Shown here in pieces: positions 49,647-59,225 of a stretch of 64,000 nucleotides of DNA; the stretch's first letter is position 1, and each line of letters starts with the position of its first letter. A program made the translations under genes and the position numbers. This stretch comes from Candidatus Reconcilbacillus cellulovorans (GTDB lineage: Bacteria > Bacillota > Bacilli > Paenibacillales > Reconciliibacillaceae). The stretch is from positions 1-64,000 of the forward strand of contig MOXJ01000001.1 in NCBI GenBank assembly GCA_002507565.1, read 5' to 3'. The notes beneath the pieces were generated by a model, which was given only the letters and a program-made list of their open reading frames with translations, was not told the DNA's origin and searched no databases.

Positions 49647-50975
49647 TCAGTACAGCGTCAAATATTGATCGCGTTCCCACGGGTGCACCTGCGTGCGGTA
49701 CATATCCCATTCGATTTCTTTCAGCTCGACGAAATGCATCAGCGCATGCTCGCCCAACGCTTCACAGATCACTTCGTCGCGCAGCAGCTCGCCGAGCGCT
49801 TCCTTTAAATCGGTCGGCAGGCTCGGGATTCCGAGCTCTTCCCGCTCTTCGTCCGTCATGACGTAAATGTTGCGATCGGTTGGCGGCGGCAACGGAATTT
49901 TCCGTTCGATGCCGTCGAGCCCCGCGCGCAGCATCACCGCCAGCGCCAAATACGGGTTGGCGGCCGAATCCGGGCTGCGCACCTCGATCCGCGTGCTAAG
50001 GCCGCGCGAAGCGGGAATGCGGATCATCGGGCTGCGGTTGGAGGCCGACCAAGCCACATAACAGGGCGCTTCGTAGCCGGGTACGAGCCGCTTGTACGAA
50101 TTGACGATCGGATTGGTAATCGCCGTAAACCCGCGGGCGTGTTTCAGCACGCCGGCCATGTAGTGGCGGGCGGTCTCGCTCAGCCCCAGGCTGTCGTTCG
50201 GGTCGTAAAACGTGTTTTCAGACCCGCGGAACAGCGACTGATGGCAATGCATGCCGGAACCGTTCATTCCGTAAAGCGGTTTGGGCATGAACGTGGCGTG
50301 CAGGCCGTATTTCCGCGCGATCGTCTTAACCACGAGCTTGAACGTCTGGATCTGATCGGCGGCCTTCACCGCGTGCGCGTACTTGAAATCGATTTCATGC
50401 TGTCCGGGCGCGACTTCGTGATGGGATGCCTCGATCTCGAACCCCATCTTTTCCAGCGTGACGACGATTTCGCGCCGGCAGTTTTCGCCAAGGTCGGTCG
50501 GCGCCAGGTCGAAATAACCGCCCTGATCATTCGTCTCCATCGTCGGATTGCCTTTTTCATCCGTTTTAAACAGGAAAAATTCTGGCTCGGCGCCGACGTT
50601 CATCGCCGTGAATCCGAACTTTTTCATATATTCCAAGTTCTTCTTCAAAACGCCGCGCGGATCGCCGGGAAACGGTCGGCCGTCCGGCAAATAAACGTCG
50701 CAAATGAGCCGCGCGACCCGCTCGTCGGTCACCCATGGGAACACGACCCACGTATCGAGATCGGGATACAGATACATGTCCGACTCTTCGATGCGGACGT
50801 ATCCCTCGATCGACGAACCGTCGAACATGATTTTGTTTTCCAACGCCTTTTCAAGCTGGCTGACGGGAATTTCGACGTTTTTGATAGTCCCGAGCAAATC
50901 GGTGAACTGCAGGCGAACAAATCTGACATTCTCTTCCTTCGCCATCTTCAAAATATCGGATTTTGTGTAACCCAC
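49647..50975 (-). CDS. glnA: Glutamine synthetase, type I
   Basis: The product is 442 aa from GTG 50975 (GAGGAG upstream). Family motifs: [41 protein letters not shown] and [19 protein letters not shown]. No adenylylation insertion, as in the GSI-alpha enzymes of Firmicutes regulated by feedback-inhibited interaction with GlnR/TnrA. It makes glutamine from glutamate and ammonia. Downstream of glnR, as usual. Confidence 0.96.
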   Translation of the reverse strand: MGYTKSDILKMAKEENVRFVRLQFTDLLGTIKNVEIPVSQLEKALENKIMFDGSSIEGYVRIEESDMYLYPDLDTWVVFPWVTDERVARLICDVYLPDGRPFPGDPRGVLKKNLEYMKKFGFTAMNVGAEPEFFLFKTDEKGNPTMETNDQGGYFDLAPTDLGENCRREIVVTLEKMGFEIEASHHEVAPGQHEIDFKYAHAVKAADQIQTFKLVVKTIARKYGLHATFMPKPLYGMNGSGMHCHQSLFRGSENTFYDPNDSLGLSETARHYMAGVLKHARGFTAITNPIVNSYKRLVPGYEAPCYVAWSASNRSPMIRIPASRGLSTRIEVRSPDSAANPYLALAVMLRAGLDGIERKIPLPPPTDRNIYVMTDEEREELGIPSLPTDLKEALGELLRDEVICEALGEHALMHFVELKEIEWDMYRTQVHPWERDQYLTLY

Positions 50976-51082
50976 GCCGATCGGACTCCTCTCCGAGATC
51001 GTTTTGTCGCGCGAAACAGCTCGCAACGCCTGAGCTCGCAACGCCTGTACCGTTCACCGCCTTCCTTTGTCCGGCGGTCGGT

Positions 51083-51499
51083 TCAGTGGAAAAAACGGGA
51101 CAACTCGCCTTGGATGAGCGACACTTGGCCCGGGCGGCGTTCGGCCATCAGCTGGCGTTTCAGCCATTTGTGCAGCTGCGAGTCCGTCATCTCCGTCAGC
51201 TGCTTGCGCTTGAACTCCGTCTGCTCGTTGATGACGGTCGCTTCCTCAGAGTCCTTGGAAATCGGTTTCAATACCTGTTTGATTCCGGCAATATTGACTC
51301 CTTTTTCGATCAACGCTTTGATTTGCAGCAGCCGCTCCACGTCATTAAACGAAAAGAGTCGCTGATTTCCCGGTGTTCTTGCGGGCGCGATCAGCCCATG
51401 CTGCTCGTAATACCGGATTTGCCTGGCGGACAGATCGGTCAGCCGCATTACGATGCCGATCGGAAACAAGGCCATGTTACGGCGAATTTCGTCGCTCAT
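51083..51499 (-). CDS. glnR: GlnR, MerR-family nitrogen regulator
   Basis: The product is 138 aa. The MerR HTH is FPIGIVMRLTDLSARQIRYY to EQHGLIAPARTPGNQRLFSF; the C-terminal tail (LHKWLKRQLMAERRPGQVSL) is the autoinhibitory region that senses feedback-inhibited GlnA. It represses glnRA in nitrogen excess. Confidence 0.94.
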   Translation of the reverse strand: MSDEIRRNMALFPIGIVMRLTDLSARQIRYYEQHGLIAPARTPGNQRLFSFNDVERLLQIKALIEKGVNIAGIKQVLKPISKDSEEATVINEQTEFKRKQLTEMTDSQLHKWLKRQLMAERRPGQVSLIQGELSRFFH

Positions 51500-51521
51500 G
51501 CCGCATCACTCCGCCAAAAAA

Positions 51522-51569
51522 TGACCTTCTGTCAAAGATATTGTATGCCTTTTTCAAAGAACTTGTCAA
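51522..51569 (-). promoter_or_regulatory. glnRA promoter and palindrome
   Basis: On the minus strand TTGACA (51564-51569) and TACAAT (51540-51545) are 18 bp apart. Between -10 and the gene lies a TGAC-N5-GTCA palindrome (51522-51534). A consensus GlnR site (TGTNA-N7-TNACA) was not found; the plus strand at 51564-51580 is a partial match (TGTCA-N7-TTAGC). Confidence 0.65.
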
Positions 51570-51610
51570 GTCATGTTAGCTTTTCGGCTGTTTTGCGACT
51601 GCAGAATGCA

Positions 51611-52867
51611 TTACAGCGGTACATTTATTCGCCCCTCGTCCATGAGGCGTTGCAGGGCCGTCAAAATCCCGAGCTTGGCGTGAGCGTACGTCAACCCGCC
51701 CTGGAAATAAACTTCGTACGGCTCGCGAAGCGGCGCGTCCGCCGACAATTCGAGCGTCGCGCCCTGGACGAACGTTCCGGCCGCCATCACCACGGCGTCT
51801 CGGTATCCGGGCATCGGCTCGGGTTCCGGCGCCACGTGGGAATCAACGGCGCCCGCTTCCTGAATGCCGCGGACGAACGCGACCAACGCTTCCGCATCAG
51901 GCAACCGGATCGCCTGAATCAAATCGGTCCGGGGCTCGTCCCACCGCGGCGAAGTTTCAAGGCCGAGCCGCTCGCAGAGCGCAGCGGCGAACACCGCGCC
52001 TTTCAGCGCTTGTCCGACGCAATGCGGCGCAAAATACAGCCCCTGAAACAACGACCGCATAAGGTCGAGTGTCGGGCCGACTTCGCCGCCGACGCCCGGA
52101 ACGGTCAGCCGTTCCGCTGCTTGTCGGACCCAATGCGCTTTTCCGGCGATATAACCGCCGGTCGGAGCAAGCCCGCCGCCGGGATTTTTGATCAGCGAAC
52201 CCGCCATGAGATCGGCTCCGGCTTCTGTCGGTTCCGTCGGCTCCGTAAACTCGCCGTAACAATTGTCGACGAATACGACGGCGTCGCGTTGTACGCCGTG
52301 AACGAAGTCGGCGATTTCCCCCAGCTCACGCACGGACAGCGGCGAACGCCTGCCGTATCCGCGCGACCGCTGCAGGGCGACGACTTTCGTTTTCGGCGTG
52401 AGAACGCGACGGAGAGCTGCCCAGTCCGGCCTGCCGGCTGCATCGAGCGGCACTTCGGCATACCGGATCCCCCAATCGGCGAGCGATCCGGTACCCGGGC
52501 CGCCGGCGAGGACGGTCCGCAGCGTGTCGTACGGCGGGCCGACCGACACGAGCTCATCGCCCGGCCGCAACACGCCGAACAAGGCGACGGCGATCGCGTG
52601 AGTGCCGGACACGATTTGCGGTCGGACGATCGCCGCTTCCGCCCCGACGACATCGGCAAAAACGCGGTCTAATGTTTCCCTTCCCGCGTCGTGATATCCG
52701 TATCCGGTCGAGCCAGCAAAATGGAACGAACTGACGCGGTGGCGTCGGAACGCTTCGATGACTTTCCACTGATTTTGTTCCGCCAAAAGGTCGATTTCGC
52801 GCAACCGACCGTCGATCTGCCGCTCGACTTCATCTGCAGCCTGAAGCAATTTTGCAGAAAAACGCAT
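51611..52867 (-). CDS. ynbB: YnbB-like PLP enzyme (aluminium resistance / methionine gamma-lyase family)
   Basis: The product is 418 aa from ATG 52867 (GGAGCGATG upstream); ATG 52894 is possible. Family motifs: HFAGSTGYGYHDAGRETLDR, RPQIVSGTHAIAVALFG, AVVFVDNCYGEFTEPTEPTE and SLIKNPGGGLAPTGGYIAGK with the PLP-binding Lys. Reaction in vivo is not established. Located between spoVK and glnR, as in B. subtilis. Confidence 0.87.
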   Translation of the reverse strand: MRFSAKLLQAADEVERQIDGRLREIDLLAEQNQWKVIEAFRRHRVSSFHFAGSTGYGYHDAGRETLDRVFADVVGAEAAIVRPQIVSGTHAIAVALFGVLRPGDELVSVGPPYDTLRTVLAGGPGTGSLADWGIRYAEVPLDAAGRPDWAALRRVLTPKTKVVALQRSRGYGRRSPLSVRELGEIADFVHGVQRDAVVFVDNCYGEFTEPTEPTEAGADLMAGSLIKNPGGGLAPTGGYIAGKAHWVRQAAERLTVPGVGGEVGPTLDLMRSLFQGLYFAPHCVGQALKGAVFAAALCERLGLETSPRWDEPRTDLIQAIRLPDAEALVAFVRGIQEAGAVDSHVAPEPEPMPGYRDAVVMAAGTFVQGATLELSADAPLREPYEVYFQGGLTYAHAKLGILTALQRLMDEGRINVPL

Positions 52868-52890
52868 CGTTGCATCGCTCCGCGGACCGG

Positions 52891-53841
52891 TCATTCCGGC
52901 GTCAGATCGTCCGGTCTGAGCGCCATCAATTCTTCCCGCGAAGGCGTCCGGACGTATTGGTTGAGCAGACGGACGGCTTGTTTCCGGATCGCGCGCTCGA
53001 TGACGTTGCGGACAAACCGCGCGTTGCTGAACGCATATGCGTGCGTCTCGATTTCCGTCGCGATCAACTGGCGCAACTTGGCCGCCGCTTGCGGGGACAA
53101 AACGTATTCCCGTTCGTGCGCCAACCGTTCCGCGATTTGCACCAGTTCGTCGACCGTATAGTCGGGAAATTCGATCTGCACGGGAAACCGGGAAGGAAGA
53201 CCGGGGTTGACGCTCAGGAACAGATCCATTTCGTCGGAATAACCGGCAAGTATCAGAATGAACTGGTCTTTGTAATCTTCTGTCGCTTTGACGAGAGCGT
53301 CGATCGCTTCCCTGCCGAAATCTTTTTCGCCGCCGCGAGCGAGGCTGTACGCTTCGTCGACGAATAGGACGCCGCCGATCGCCTTTCGGATCCATTCGCG
53401 TGTTTTGAGGGCGGTGTGCCCGATATATTCGCCGACGAGATCGGCGCGTTCGACTTCCAGCAAGTGGCCGCGAGACAACAGGCCGAGCTGGTGAAACATT
53501 TTCCCTACGATGCGTGCGACGGTCGTCTTGCCTGTTCCGGGATTGCCTTTAAAAATCATGTGGTAGACTTGACGACGGTTTTGCAATCCCGCTTCGGCAC
53601 GCATTTTTCCGACTTTGGCGAGCGCGAAAATTTCGTACATTGTTTGCTTGACGTCGTAGAGCCCGATCAATTCGTCCAGTTCGCGCGCGATGTCGCGAAA
53701 TTCGCGGCACGTCGCCGCCGTCTCGCGGCCTGAACTGCCGACGCGGGCGCCCGTCGGCACGGCAGGCTCGGATTGCCGCAAAATCACGCTGATTCTGCCG
53801 CTCGACCGGATCGCCTCATGATCCGCCGCGCGTCCGTTCAT
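52891..53841 (-). CDS. spoVK: SpoVK, AAA ATPase of sporulation
   Basis: The product is 316 aa from ATG 53841 (GGAGGGAAC upstream). CbxX/CfqX-type AAA domain: ELDELIGLYDVKQTMYEIFA, Walker A FKGNPGTGKTTVAR, Walker B GGVLFVDEAYSL, ILAGYSDEMDLFLSVNPGLP and sensor region FSNARFVRNVIERAI. Needed for spore maturation in Bacilli; its presence shows a spore-former lineage. Confidence 0.93.
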   Translation of the reverse strand: MNGRAADHEAIRSSGRISVILRQSEPAVPTGARVGSSGRETAATCREFRDIARELDELIGLYDVKQTMYEIFALAKVGKMRAEAGLQNRRQVYHMIFKGNPGTGKTTVARIVGKMFHQLGLLSRGHLLEVERADLVGEYIGHTALKTREWIRKAIGGVLFVDEAYSLARGGEKDFGREAIDALVKATEDYKDQFILILAGYSDEMDLFLSVNPGLPSRFPVQIEFPDYTVDELVQIAERLAHEREYVLSPQAAAKLRQLIATEIETHAYAFSNARFVRNVIERAIRKQAVRLLNQYVRTPSREELMALRPDDLTPE

Positions 53842-53911
53842 CGGGTTCCCTCCGCACGCAAGGCGATTTTTCGGTATAATACGGCTGTTGAAAAAAGGAG
53901 GCGTGTTCTCT

Positions 53912-54703
53912 ATGTCCGACAATCGAGACCGATTTGCAGACGTCGCCCGTCTCGAGCGTCTGGCGGCCGACGCTTGGCCGGCACAAGAACGAAGCGCGCT
54001 TGGCGACTGGCTGATGCGTATCGACCCGTGCCCGGCGTCCAAACGCGTCAACAGCGTGCTGGCGGCCGGGCCTTATCCCGCAAACGACTGGCTGGAGCGG
54101 GCAATCGCCTTTTACGCCAACCGCGGACGACCATGCCGTTTTCAAATCAGCGCCGCTTCTCCGGCAGACCTCGACCTGCAGCTTGCGGAAGCCGGATTCC
54201 TCCAGGAAACGCCCTGCCTTGTCTGGACTGCGCCGATTCCGCTGCCCGAGTCGGCCGGAGACGACAGCGATGATAAAATCTGCATCGACCGCATCACTGT
54301 CGACGTCGTACCGGAGCCGCTGCAGCAATGGCTGAACGACTGGTCGCGCCTGGAAGACCACGCCGCAGACTTGCGCGAAGCCTACGCCGCCATCGTGCGC
54401 CGCATTCCGCCTCCCGCCGCCTACGCAATCGCCCGCTCGACGGACGGAACGACGATCGGCGTCGCCAGCGCCGTGGCGCAAGGCGGATGGTTGGGACTCT
54501 TCAATCTGGTCGTCTCCTCCCAGCATCGCCGACGCGGAACGGGCGCTATGCTGATCCGATCGCTCGCCGATTGGGGAGCTCGCGCGGGATGCCGGGCAGC
54601 ATACCTGCAAGTGCTTGCCGACAACGAACCGGCCCAACGATTGTACCGCAAGCTCGGTTTTCGACCGGCTTATGCGTATCATTACCGCGAGCTTCGCTTT
54701 TAA
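53912..54703 (+). CDS. GNAT acetyltransferase
   Basis: The product is 263 aa from ATG 53912 (AAAGGAGG upstream). The C-terminal domain has the acetyl-CoA loop SSQHRRRGTGAMLIRSLADW and ends LQVLADNEPAQRLYRKLGF, typical GNAT motifs; the N-terminal half is a second, degenerate GNAT-like unit (AWPAQERSALGDWLMRID). Substrate unknown. A TATAAT box lies near 53873. Confidence 0.85.
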   Translation: MSDNRDRFADVARLERLAADAWPAQERSALGDWLMRIDPCPASKRVNSVLAAGPYPANDWLERAIAFYANRGRPCRFQISAASPADLDLQLAEAGFLQETPCLVWTAPIPLPESAGDDSDDKICIDRITVDVVPEPLQQWLNDWSRLEDHAADLREAYAAIVRRIPPPAAYAIARSTDGTTIGVASAVAQGGWLGLFNLVVSSQHRRRGTGAMLIRSLADWGARAGCRAAYLQVLADNEPAQRLYRKLGFRPAYAYHYRELRF

Positions 54704-54743
54704 CGATAGCAGACGGACAACCTTGCGCGCAACGCTCATGACG

Positions 54744-57200
54744 TCAAGTCCCGCCGTCTTTGTTCGAAACGGCAGGAACCGACGGCAAGAGCGCAGGCGG
54801 GGAAGCTGCGGCGTTTTCCTCGGGCGGCGTCGCCGAAGGCTCTCCTTCGCCGACAGAGGCGGTCGGCGGTGCAGGCGTCCTTTTCGGCGAGGCGGAAGGC
54901 GACGGCAGCCGGCCACCGGCCGGAATCCGGACGGACGTAGGGTTCGAACGGCCGAGCTCGGTTTGCCCGTCTTCGGCCAACGCCGCGACATAGTAACGAT
55001 ATTCCGCCCCGTCTTCGACGTCAGCGTCGAGCCAGCGTACATCGGACGTTTCCGCGATCGGCGACGGCTTGCCGTTTTCCGACCCGCCTTCCCGGAAAAT
55101 CCGGTACAGGGCTGCCTGTTCAGACGGTGTCCACATCAGCCGAACGGCATGGCGTACGGCGTCGTAAGCGGCGGTCAACGTGATCCCGCCGGCGCCGTTG
55201 TCCGCCGACGGCGTCGGAGAAGGCGTCGGAGAAGACGAGGGTGAAGGCGACGGCGACGGCTCCTCCACACCCGGAGGCCGTTTGAACTCGCCCTTCGGCA
55301 CGCCTTCCAGCGCCAGACGCATCGCCGCACTGAACACCGCCGCGGCCTGGCCGCTGTCTGCCGTCAGCGAATGGAGCGCGTCGGGTCTGTCGAATCCGAT
55401 CCAGACCGCGGCCGCATATTGCGGCGTGTAGCCGACAAACCAAATATCGCGGTTGGCTCCCTTCTTTCCAGGCTCCTGCGTAGTCCCGGTCTTGCCGGCG
55501 ACCGGACGGTCCATGCGAGCTTTTTTCCCCGTGCCGGAAACGACGGCTTCCTGAAGCATGACGGTCAACCAATAGGCGGTCGAAGGGCGGATAACCTGTT
55601 TCGGCTTGGCCGCCGCCGTATAGACGGTCCGGCCGCGCGAATCTTCCACACGCAGCACCGCATGAGCCGGCACAAGTACGCCTTGGTTGGCGAACACCCC
55701 GTAAGCTTGGGCCATCTCGAGCGGCGTGACGCCGGAAGTGAGCCCCCCAAGCGCAATCGCCAGATGCCGATCATTTTTTTCGTCCAACTCGATGCCGAGA
55801 TTTCGGATAAAGCGGAACACCGGACCGAACCCGCCTGCGTCGCGGACCAGATTGTCCAGCAGCCAGACGGCCGGCACGTTGATCGAGTCTCGCAAGGCTT
55901 GGCGCATCGTCACATTTCCCAGATATTTGCCGTTATAGTTCTCCGGACAATAATCGTCGAAGCAGCGTTTGACGTCTTCCAGAATCGAATCCGGCGTCCA
56001 TTTTCCCGATTCGATCGCCGGTCCATAGACCGCGATCGGCTTGAATGCCGAACCGGGTTGACGGCGGACCGTCGCGCGGTTCAACCCTTTGCGCGCATAC
56101 TCCCGGCCGCCGACCATCGCCACGATGCGGCCGTCGGACGGCCGGACGACGACCATGGCGCTTTCCGGAGAATCGGTCTGGGAGGCTGCCTTTTTTGGAA
56201 ACAGCGCGTCATTGGCAAATACCCGCTCAACCGCGTTTTGCACCTTCGGATCCAATGCTGTATAAATCCGGTATCCTCCGCGGAACAGCTCTTCCTCCGA
56301 GATGCCGGCCAACCGCTCGACTTCATCGACCGCATAGTCGACATAAGCCGGATGCTGAACAGCGGGTACCCTGTCGTTCAACCGGAACGGTTCGTTCATC
56401 GCGCGGTTTTTCTCTTCTTCGGTAATCAACCCCTGTTCGGCCATAATCGACAGAACGACGGCACGACGTTCCTTGGCGCGCTCCGGGTTGCGGAACGGGG
56501 AATATCCGTTTGGATTTTTCGGCAAACCCGCCAGCATCGCGATTTCGGCGACCGTCAATTCGCCGCTTTTGACGGATTTCCCGAAATACAATTTGGAAGC
56601 GGCCTCGATGCCGTACGCGCTTTCGCCGAAATAAATCCGGTTGAAGTAAAGCTCGAGAATTTCGTCTTTCGTTTTCGTCCGTTCCAGCGCCAACGCGATG
56701 GAGGCTTCCGTTGCTTTGCGGAAAAACGTTTTTTTCGGGTCGGCGATGAAAATGTTTTTCGCGACCTGCTGCGTAATCGTGCTGCCGCCCTCGGCGAGGC
56801 TTCGCGAGACGATGTCTCGGTACAGCGCTCGGCCGATCGCCCAATAGTCGACGCCTTGATGTTCATAAAACCGTCTGTCTTCGACGGCAATCACAGTTTT
56901 GCGCAACAGTTCTGGAATTTCGTTCAAGGAGACGATTTCCCGGTTGCCTTCCGCCCCGTACAGCTTCGCGATTTCCCTACCCTCTGCATCGTAGACGATG
57001 GTTGCCTCCGACAGGTTCAATTTGTCGAGATTGGCCGCAAGCAACCGGTAACCGTTCAAGATGATCGCGAGATACCCCACCATCCCGAAAAACGCACCGA
57101 TCGCCGCAGACAAGAACAACGCTTTGAACCATCGATACGTTTTCCTGCGGCGGGTCACGGCCGGTTTCGTTCGCGGTTTGGCGGACGAGGCGGCAGACAA
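54744..57200 (-). CDS. Penicillin-binding protein 1A family, with C-terminal fibronectin-like domain
   Basis: The product is 818 aa from TTG 57200 (AAGGAG upstream). A membrane anchor (28-50) is followed by a glycosyltransferase domain with catalytic Glu107 (AVEDRRFYEHQGVD), GGSTITQQVAKNI and a transpeptidase domain with SxxK at Ser384-Lys387 (PGSAFKP), SIN (RDSINVP) and KTG (AGKTGTTQ). A Ser/Pro linker leads to a fibronectin type III-like domain (about 700-780) and a Pro/Ser tail. It polymerises and cross-links peptidoglycan; the tail may bind wall or partners. Overlaps none; hfq is upstream. Confidence 0.92.
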   Translation of the reverse strand: MSAASSAKPRTKPAVTRRRKTYRWFKALFLSAAIGAFFGMVGYLAIILNGYRLLAANLDKLNLSEATIVYDAEGREIAKLYGAEGNREIVSLNEIPELLRKTVIAVEDRRFYEHQGVDYWAIGRALYRDIVSRSLAEGGSTITQQVAKNIFIADPKKTFFRKATEASIALALERTKTKDEILELYFNRIYFGESAYGIEAASKLYFGKSVKSGELTVAEIAMLAGLPKNPNGYSPFRNPERAKERRAVVLSIMAEQGLITEEEKNRAMNEPFRLNDRVPAVQHPAYVDYAVDEVERLAGISEEELFRGGYRIYTALDPKVQNAVERVFANDALFPKKAASQTDSPESAMVVVRPSDGRIVAMVGGREYARKGLNRATVRRQPGSAFKPIAVYGPAIESGKWTPDSILEDVKRCFDDYCPENYNGKYLGNVTMRQALRDSINVPAVWLLDNLVRDAGGFGPVFRFIRNLGIELDEKNDRHLAIALGGLTSGVTPLEMAQAYGVFANQGVLVPAHAVLRVEDSRGRTVYTAAAKPKQVIRPSTAYWLTVMLQEAVVSGTGKKARMDRPVAGKTGTTQEPGKKGANRDIWFVGYTPQYAAAVWIGFDRPDALHSLTADSGQAAAVFSAAMRLALEGVPKGEFKRPPGVEEPSPSPSPSSSPTPSPTPSADNGAGGITLTAAYDAVRHAVRLMWTPSEQAALYRIFREGGSENGKPSPIAETSDVRWLDADVEDGAEYRYYVAALAEDGQTELGRSNPTSVRIPAGGRLPSPSASPKRTPAPPTASVGEGEPSATPPEENAAASPPALLPSVPAVSNKDGGT

Positions 57201-57232
57201 GGTCGAAACACTCCTTGTTGTTCAGAAAAAGT

Positions 57233-57466
57233 TCAGCCGTCCTGCGGTTGGGCGAGCGAGACGGGCCGCACCGGCATAAACGTGGAAATCGCGTGCTTAT
57301 AGATCATTTGCTGGCGGCCGTCGCTGTCGATCACGATCGTGAAATTGTCGAACGCCCTGACGACACCGCGAATCTGAAACCCGTTCGTCAAGTAAACGGT
57401 AACCGGGATGCTTTCTTTCCGCAATTGATTCAAAAAAGTGTCCTGAATGTTGATCGTTTTATTCAT
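57233..57466 (-). CDS. hfq: RNA chaperone Hfq
   Basis: The product is 77 aa. Sm1 ([20 protein letters not shown]) and Sm2 (IYKHAIST) motifs are intact. It forms a hexameric ring that binds small RNAs and A-rich tails. Follows miaA, the usual arrangement. Confidence 0.96.
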   Translation of the reverse strand: MNKTINIQDTFLNQLRKESIPVTVYLTNGFQIRGVVRAFDNFTIVIDSDGRQQMIYKHAISTFMPVRPVSLAQPQDG

Positions 57467-57482
57467 GTTCGGATTTTCCTCC

Positions 57483-58451
57483 TCATCTTTCGTGAGATCG
57501 GCCGCGACGCCCCAGCTTCTCTGATATTATAGCATGAATCTGGTCGAGGTGGTCAGCAAAATGCTTCGGATCGGTCACATCGATCCAGTGCACGTCTTTC
57601 ATATGCCGAAACCAGGACCACTGGCGCTTGGCGAACCGCCGCGTGTTCCGCTTCAGCGTCTCCACGGCCTCTTCGAACGACGTGCGGCCTTCCAGGTATT
57701 CGACGATTTCCTTGTAGCCGAGGGCCTGCATCGCCGTCATGTCGGGCGTGCATCCCGCATCGAGCAGCCGGCGCACTTCGTCGACGAGCCCGGCGCGCAC
57801 CATCGCGTCCACCCGCTCGCCGATCCTCCGGTAAAGCTCCGCGCGATCCATCGTCAGGCCGATCAGGCAAAGCCGGTAAGGAGACTCGCGCTTCTGGCCG
57901 CGCAGCCATTCCGACATCGTGCGGCCCGTCGCCTCGAAAATTTCAAGCGCCCGCACGATGCGCCGCACGTCGTTTTCATGAATGCGCGCCGCGGAGTCGG
58001 GGTCGATCCGTTTCAGCCGGTCGTGCAAGGCTTTGACGCCGAGTTCGGCGGCTTCCCGCCGGAGCCGCTCGCGCAGGGCGGGATCCGGGCCTGCGGTTTC
58101 CGGAAAACGGTAATCGTAACAGAACGCTTCGATGTACAGCCCCGTGCCGCCGACGAGCATCGGCAGCCTGCCGCGGACGGCGATCCGCTCGACCGCTTCC
58201 CTGGCGCGCGCCTGAAAATCGGCAACGGAAAAGGGTTCCCACGGATCGACGATGTCGATCAGATGGTGCGGAACGCGCGCGCGGTCTTCGGGCGACGGTT
58301 TGGCCGTGCCGATGTCCATGCCGCGGTAAACCTGCATCGAATCTCCGGAAATGATTTCGGCGTCGTGCGCCAAGGCGATCGGAATGCTGTAGGCGGTTTT
58401 GCCGACGGCCGTCGGCCCAAGCAACACGAGCAAGTCGTACCGCTGCGTCAA
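57483..58451 (-). CDS. miaA: tRNA dimethylallyltransferase
   Basis: The product is 322 aa. P-loop [13 protein letters not shown] (10-22), [16 protein letters not shown], then [14 protein letters not shown] and a C-terminal [20 protein letters not shown]. It prenylates A37 of UNN-reading tRNAs. Overlaps the methyltransferase gene by four bases. Confidence 0.95.
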   Translation of the reverse strand: MTQRYDLLVLLGPTAVGKTAYSIPIALAHDAEIISGDSMQVYRGMDIGTAKPSPEDRARVPHHLIDIVDPWEPFSVADFQARAREAVERIAVRGRLPMLVGGTGLYIEAFCYDYRFPETAGPDPALRERLRREAAELGVKALHDRLKRIDPDSAARIHENDVRRIVRALEIFEATGRTMSEWLRGQKRESPYRLCLIGLTMDRAELYRRIGERVDAMVRAGLVDEVRRLLDAGCTPDMTAMQALGYKEIVEYLEGRTSFEEAVETLKRNTRRFAKRQWSWFRHMKDVHWIDVTDPKHFADHLDQIHAIISEKLGRRGRSHER

Positions 58452-59221
58452 GGCCGGATCACCCCGTATGCGACGTCGGACCTGGTGCGGTTGACTTCCC
58501 GGAACCCGAGCCGTTCGAATTCCGAGCTGTCGCGGCGCTCTTTTAGCACGACCGATTTCCGCGCCACGCGCACCGCTTCTTTCACCGCTTCCGACGACAC
58601 GGGCGTATGGTCGGCCACCCGCCTAAGGGGACGAATGCCGTCGGAAGCCTCGATCGGCGAGCGGAACATCGGATCGAAGTAGACGATGTCGCAACTTTTG
58701 TCCGGCATACCGCGCAAAACGTCGAGATGATGCGCGCAGACCGGCCGGACGCGCGAACAGATGTCGTTCCACAAGCGGAAGTCGGTTTTGTAATCGCGCA
58801 GCCCTTCCCGTAAAAGCACATGGAGCACCGGGCTGACTTCTACGGCGGTCACCTCGCCGCCCGGACCGACCGCATAAGCGAACACGAGCGAGTCGGCGCC
58901 GAGTCCGGCCGTGCAGTCGATCACCCGGTCGCCCGCACTTGCGCCCGACAGGGCGATCAGCCGGTCGGGTTCGCCCCGTCTCATCCGTTTGATGCGCACA
59001 AGCGACATACCGGGATGAAACGTGACCGGCTCTCCATCCCCGGGATGCCAGGAAACTCCTTCTGCCGTAACGACCAGCACGTCGTTTTCCGCGTACCGTT
59101 TTCGAAGTTCTGCCAGGGACAAACGGTTTCGGTCCGCCCACTTCCCGCCGAGTTCTTCCGCTAGACGCCGTCCCCGGCGAAGCACGTTCTCATCGGCTCC
59201 ATAAGAAGTTGTGACTAGCAT
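58448..59221 (-). CDS. Class I SAM-dependent methyltransferase (RsmJ-like)
   Basis: The product is 257 aa. SAM-binding motif VIDCTAGLGADSLVFAYAVG, acidic AVEVSPVLHVLLREGL and YFDPMFRSPIEASDGIRPL (DPMF/DPMY catalytic-type motif of RsmJ). N-terminal part lacks a known domain. Target may be rRNA; not certain. Between mutL and miaA, as in Paenibacillus genomes. Confidence 0.8.
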   Translation of the reverse strand: MLVTTSYGADENVLRRGRRLAEELGGKWADRNRLSLAELRKRYAENDVLVVTAEGVSWHPGDGEPVTFHPGMSLVRIKRMRRGEPDRLIALSGASAGDRVIDCTAGLGADSLVFAYAVGPGGEVTAVEVSPVLHVLLREGLRDYKTDFRLWNDICSRVRPVCAHHLDVLRGMPDKSCDIVYFDPMFRSPIEASDGIRPLRRVADHTPVSSEAVKEAVRVARKSVVLKERRDSSEFERLGFREVNRTRSDVAYGVIRP

Positions 59222-59225
59222 GACC

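Noticed and set aside
55371-57302. Plus-strand reading frame of 643 codons opposite the PBP gene
   Set aside because: Antisense shadow of a clear PBP1A gene; no ribosome site at its start and no recognisable domain.
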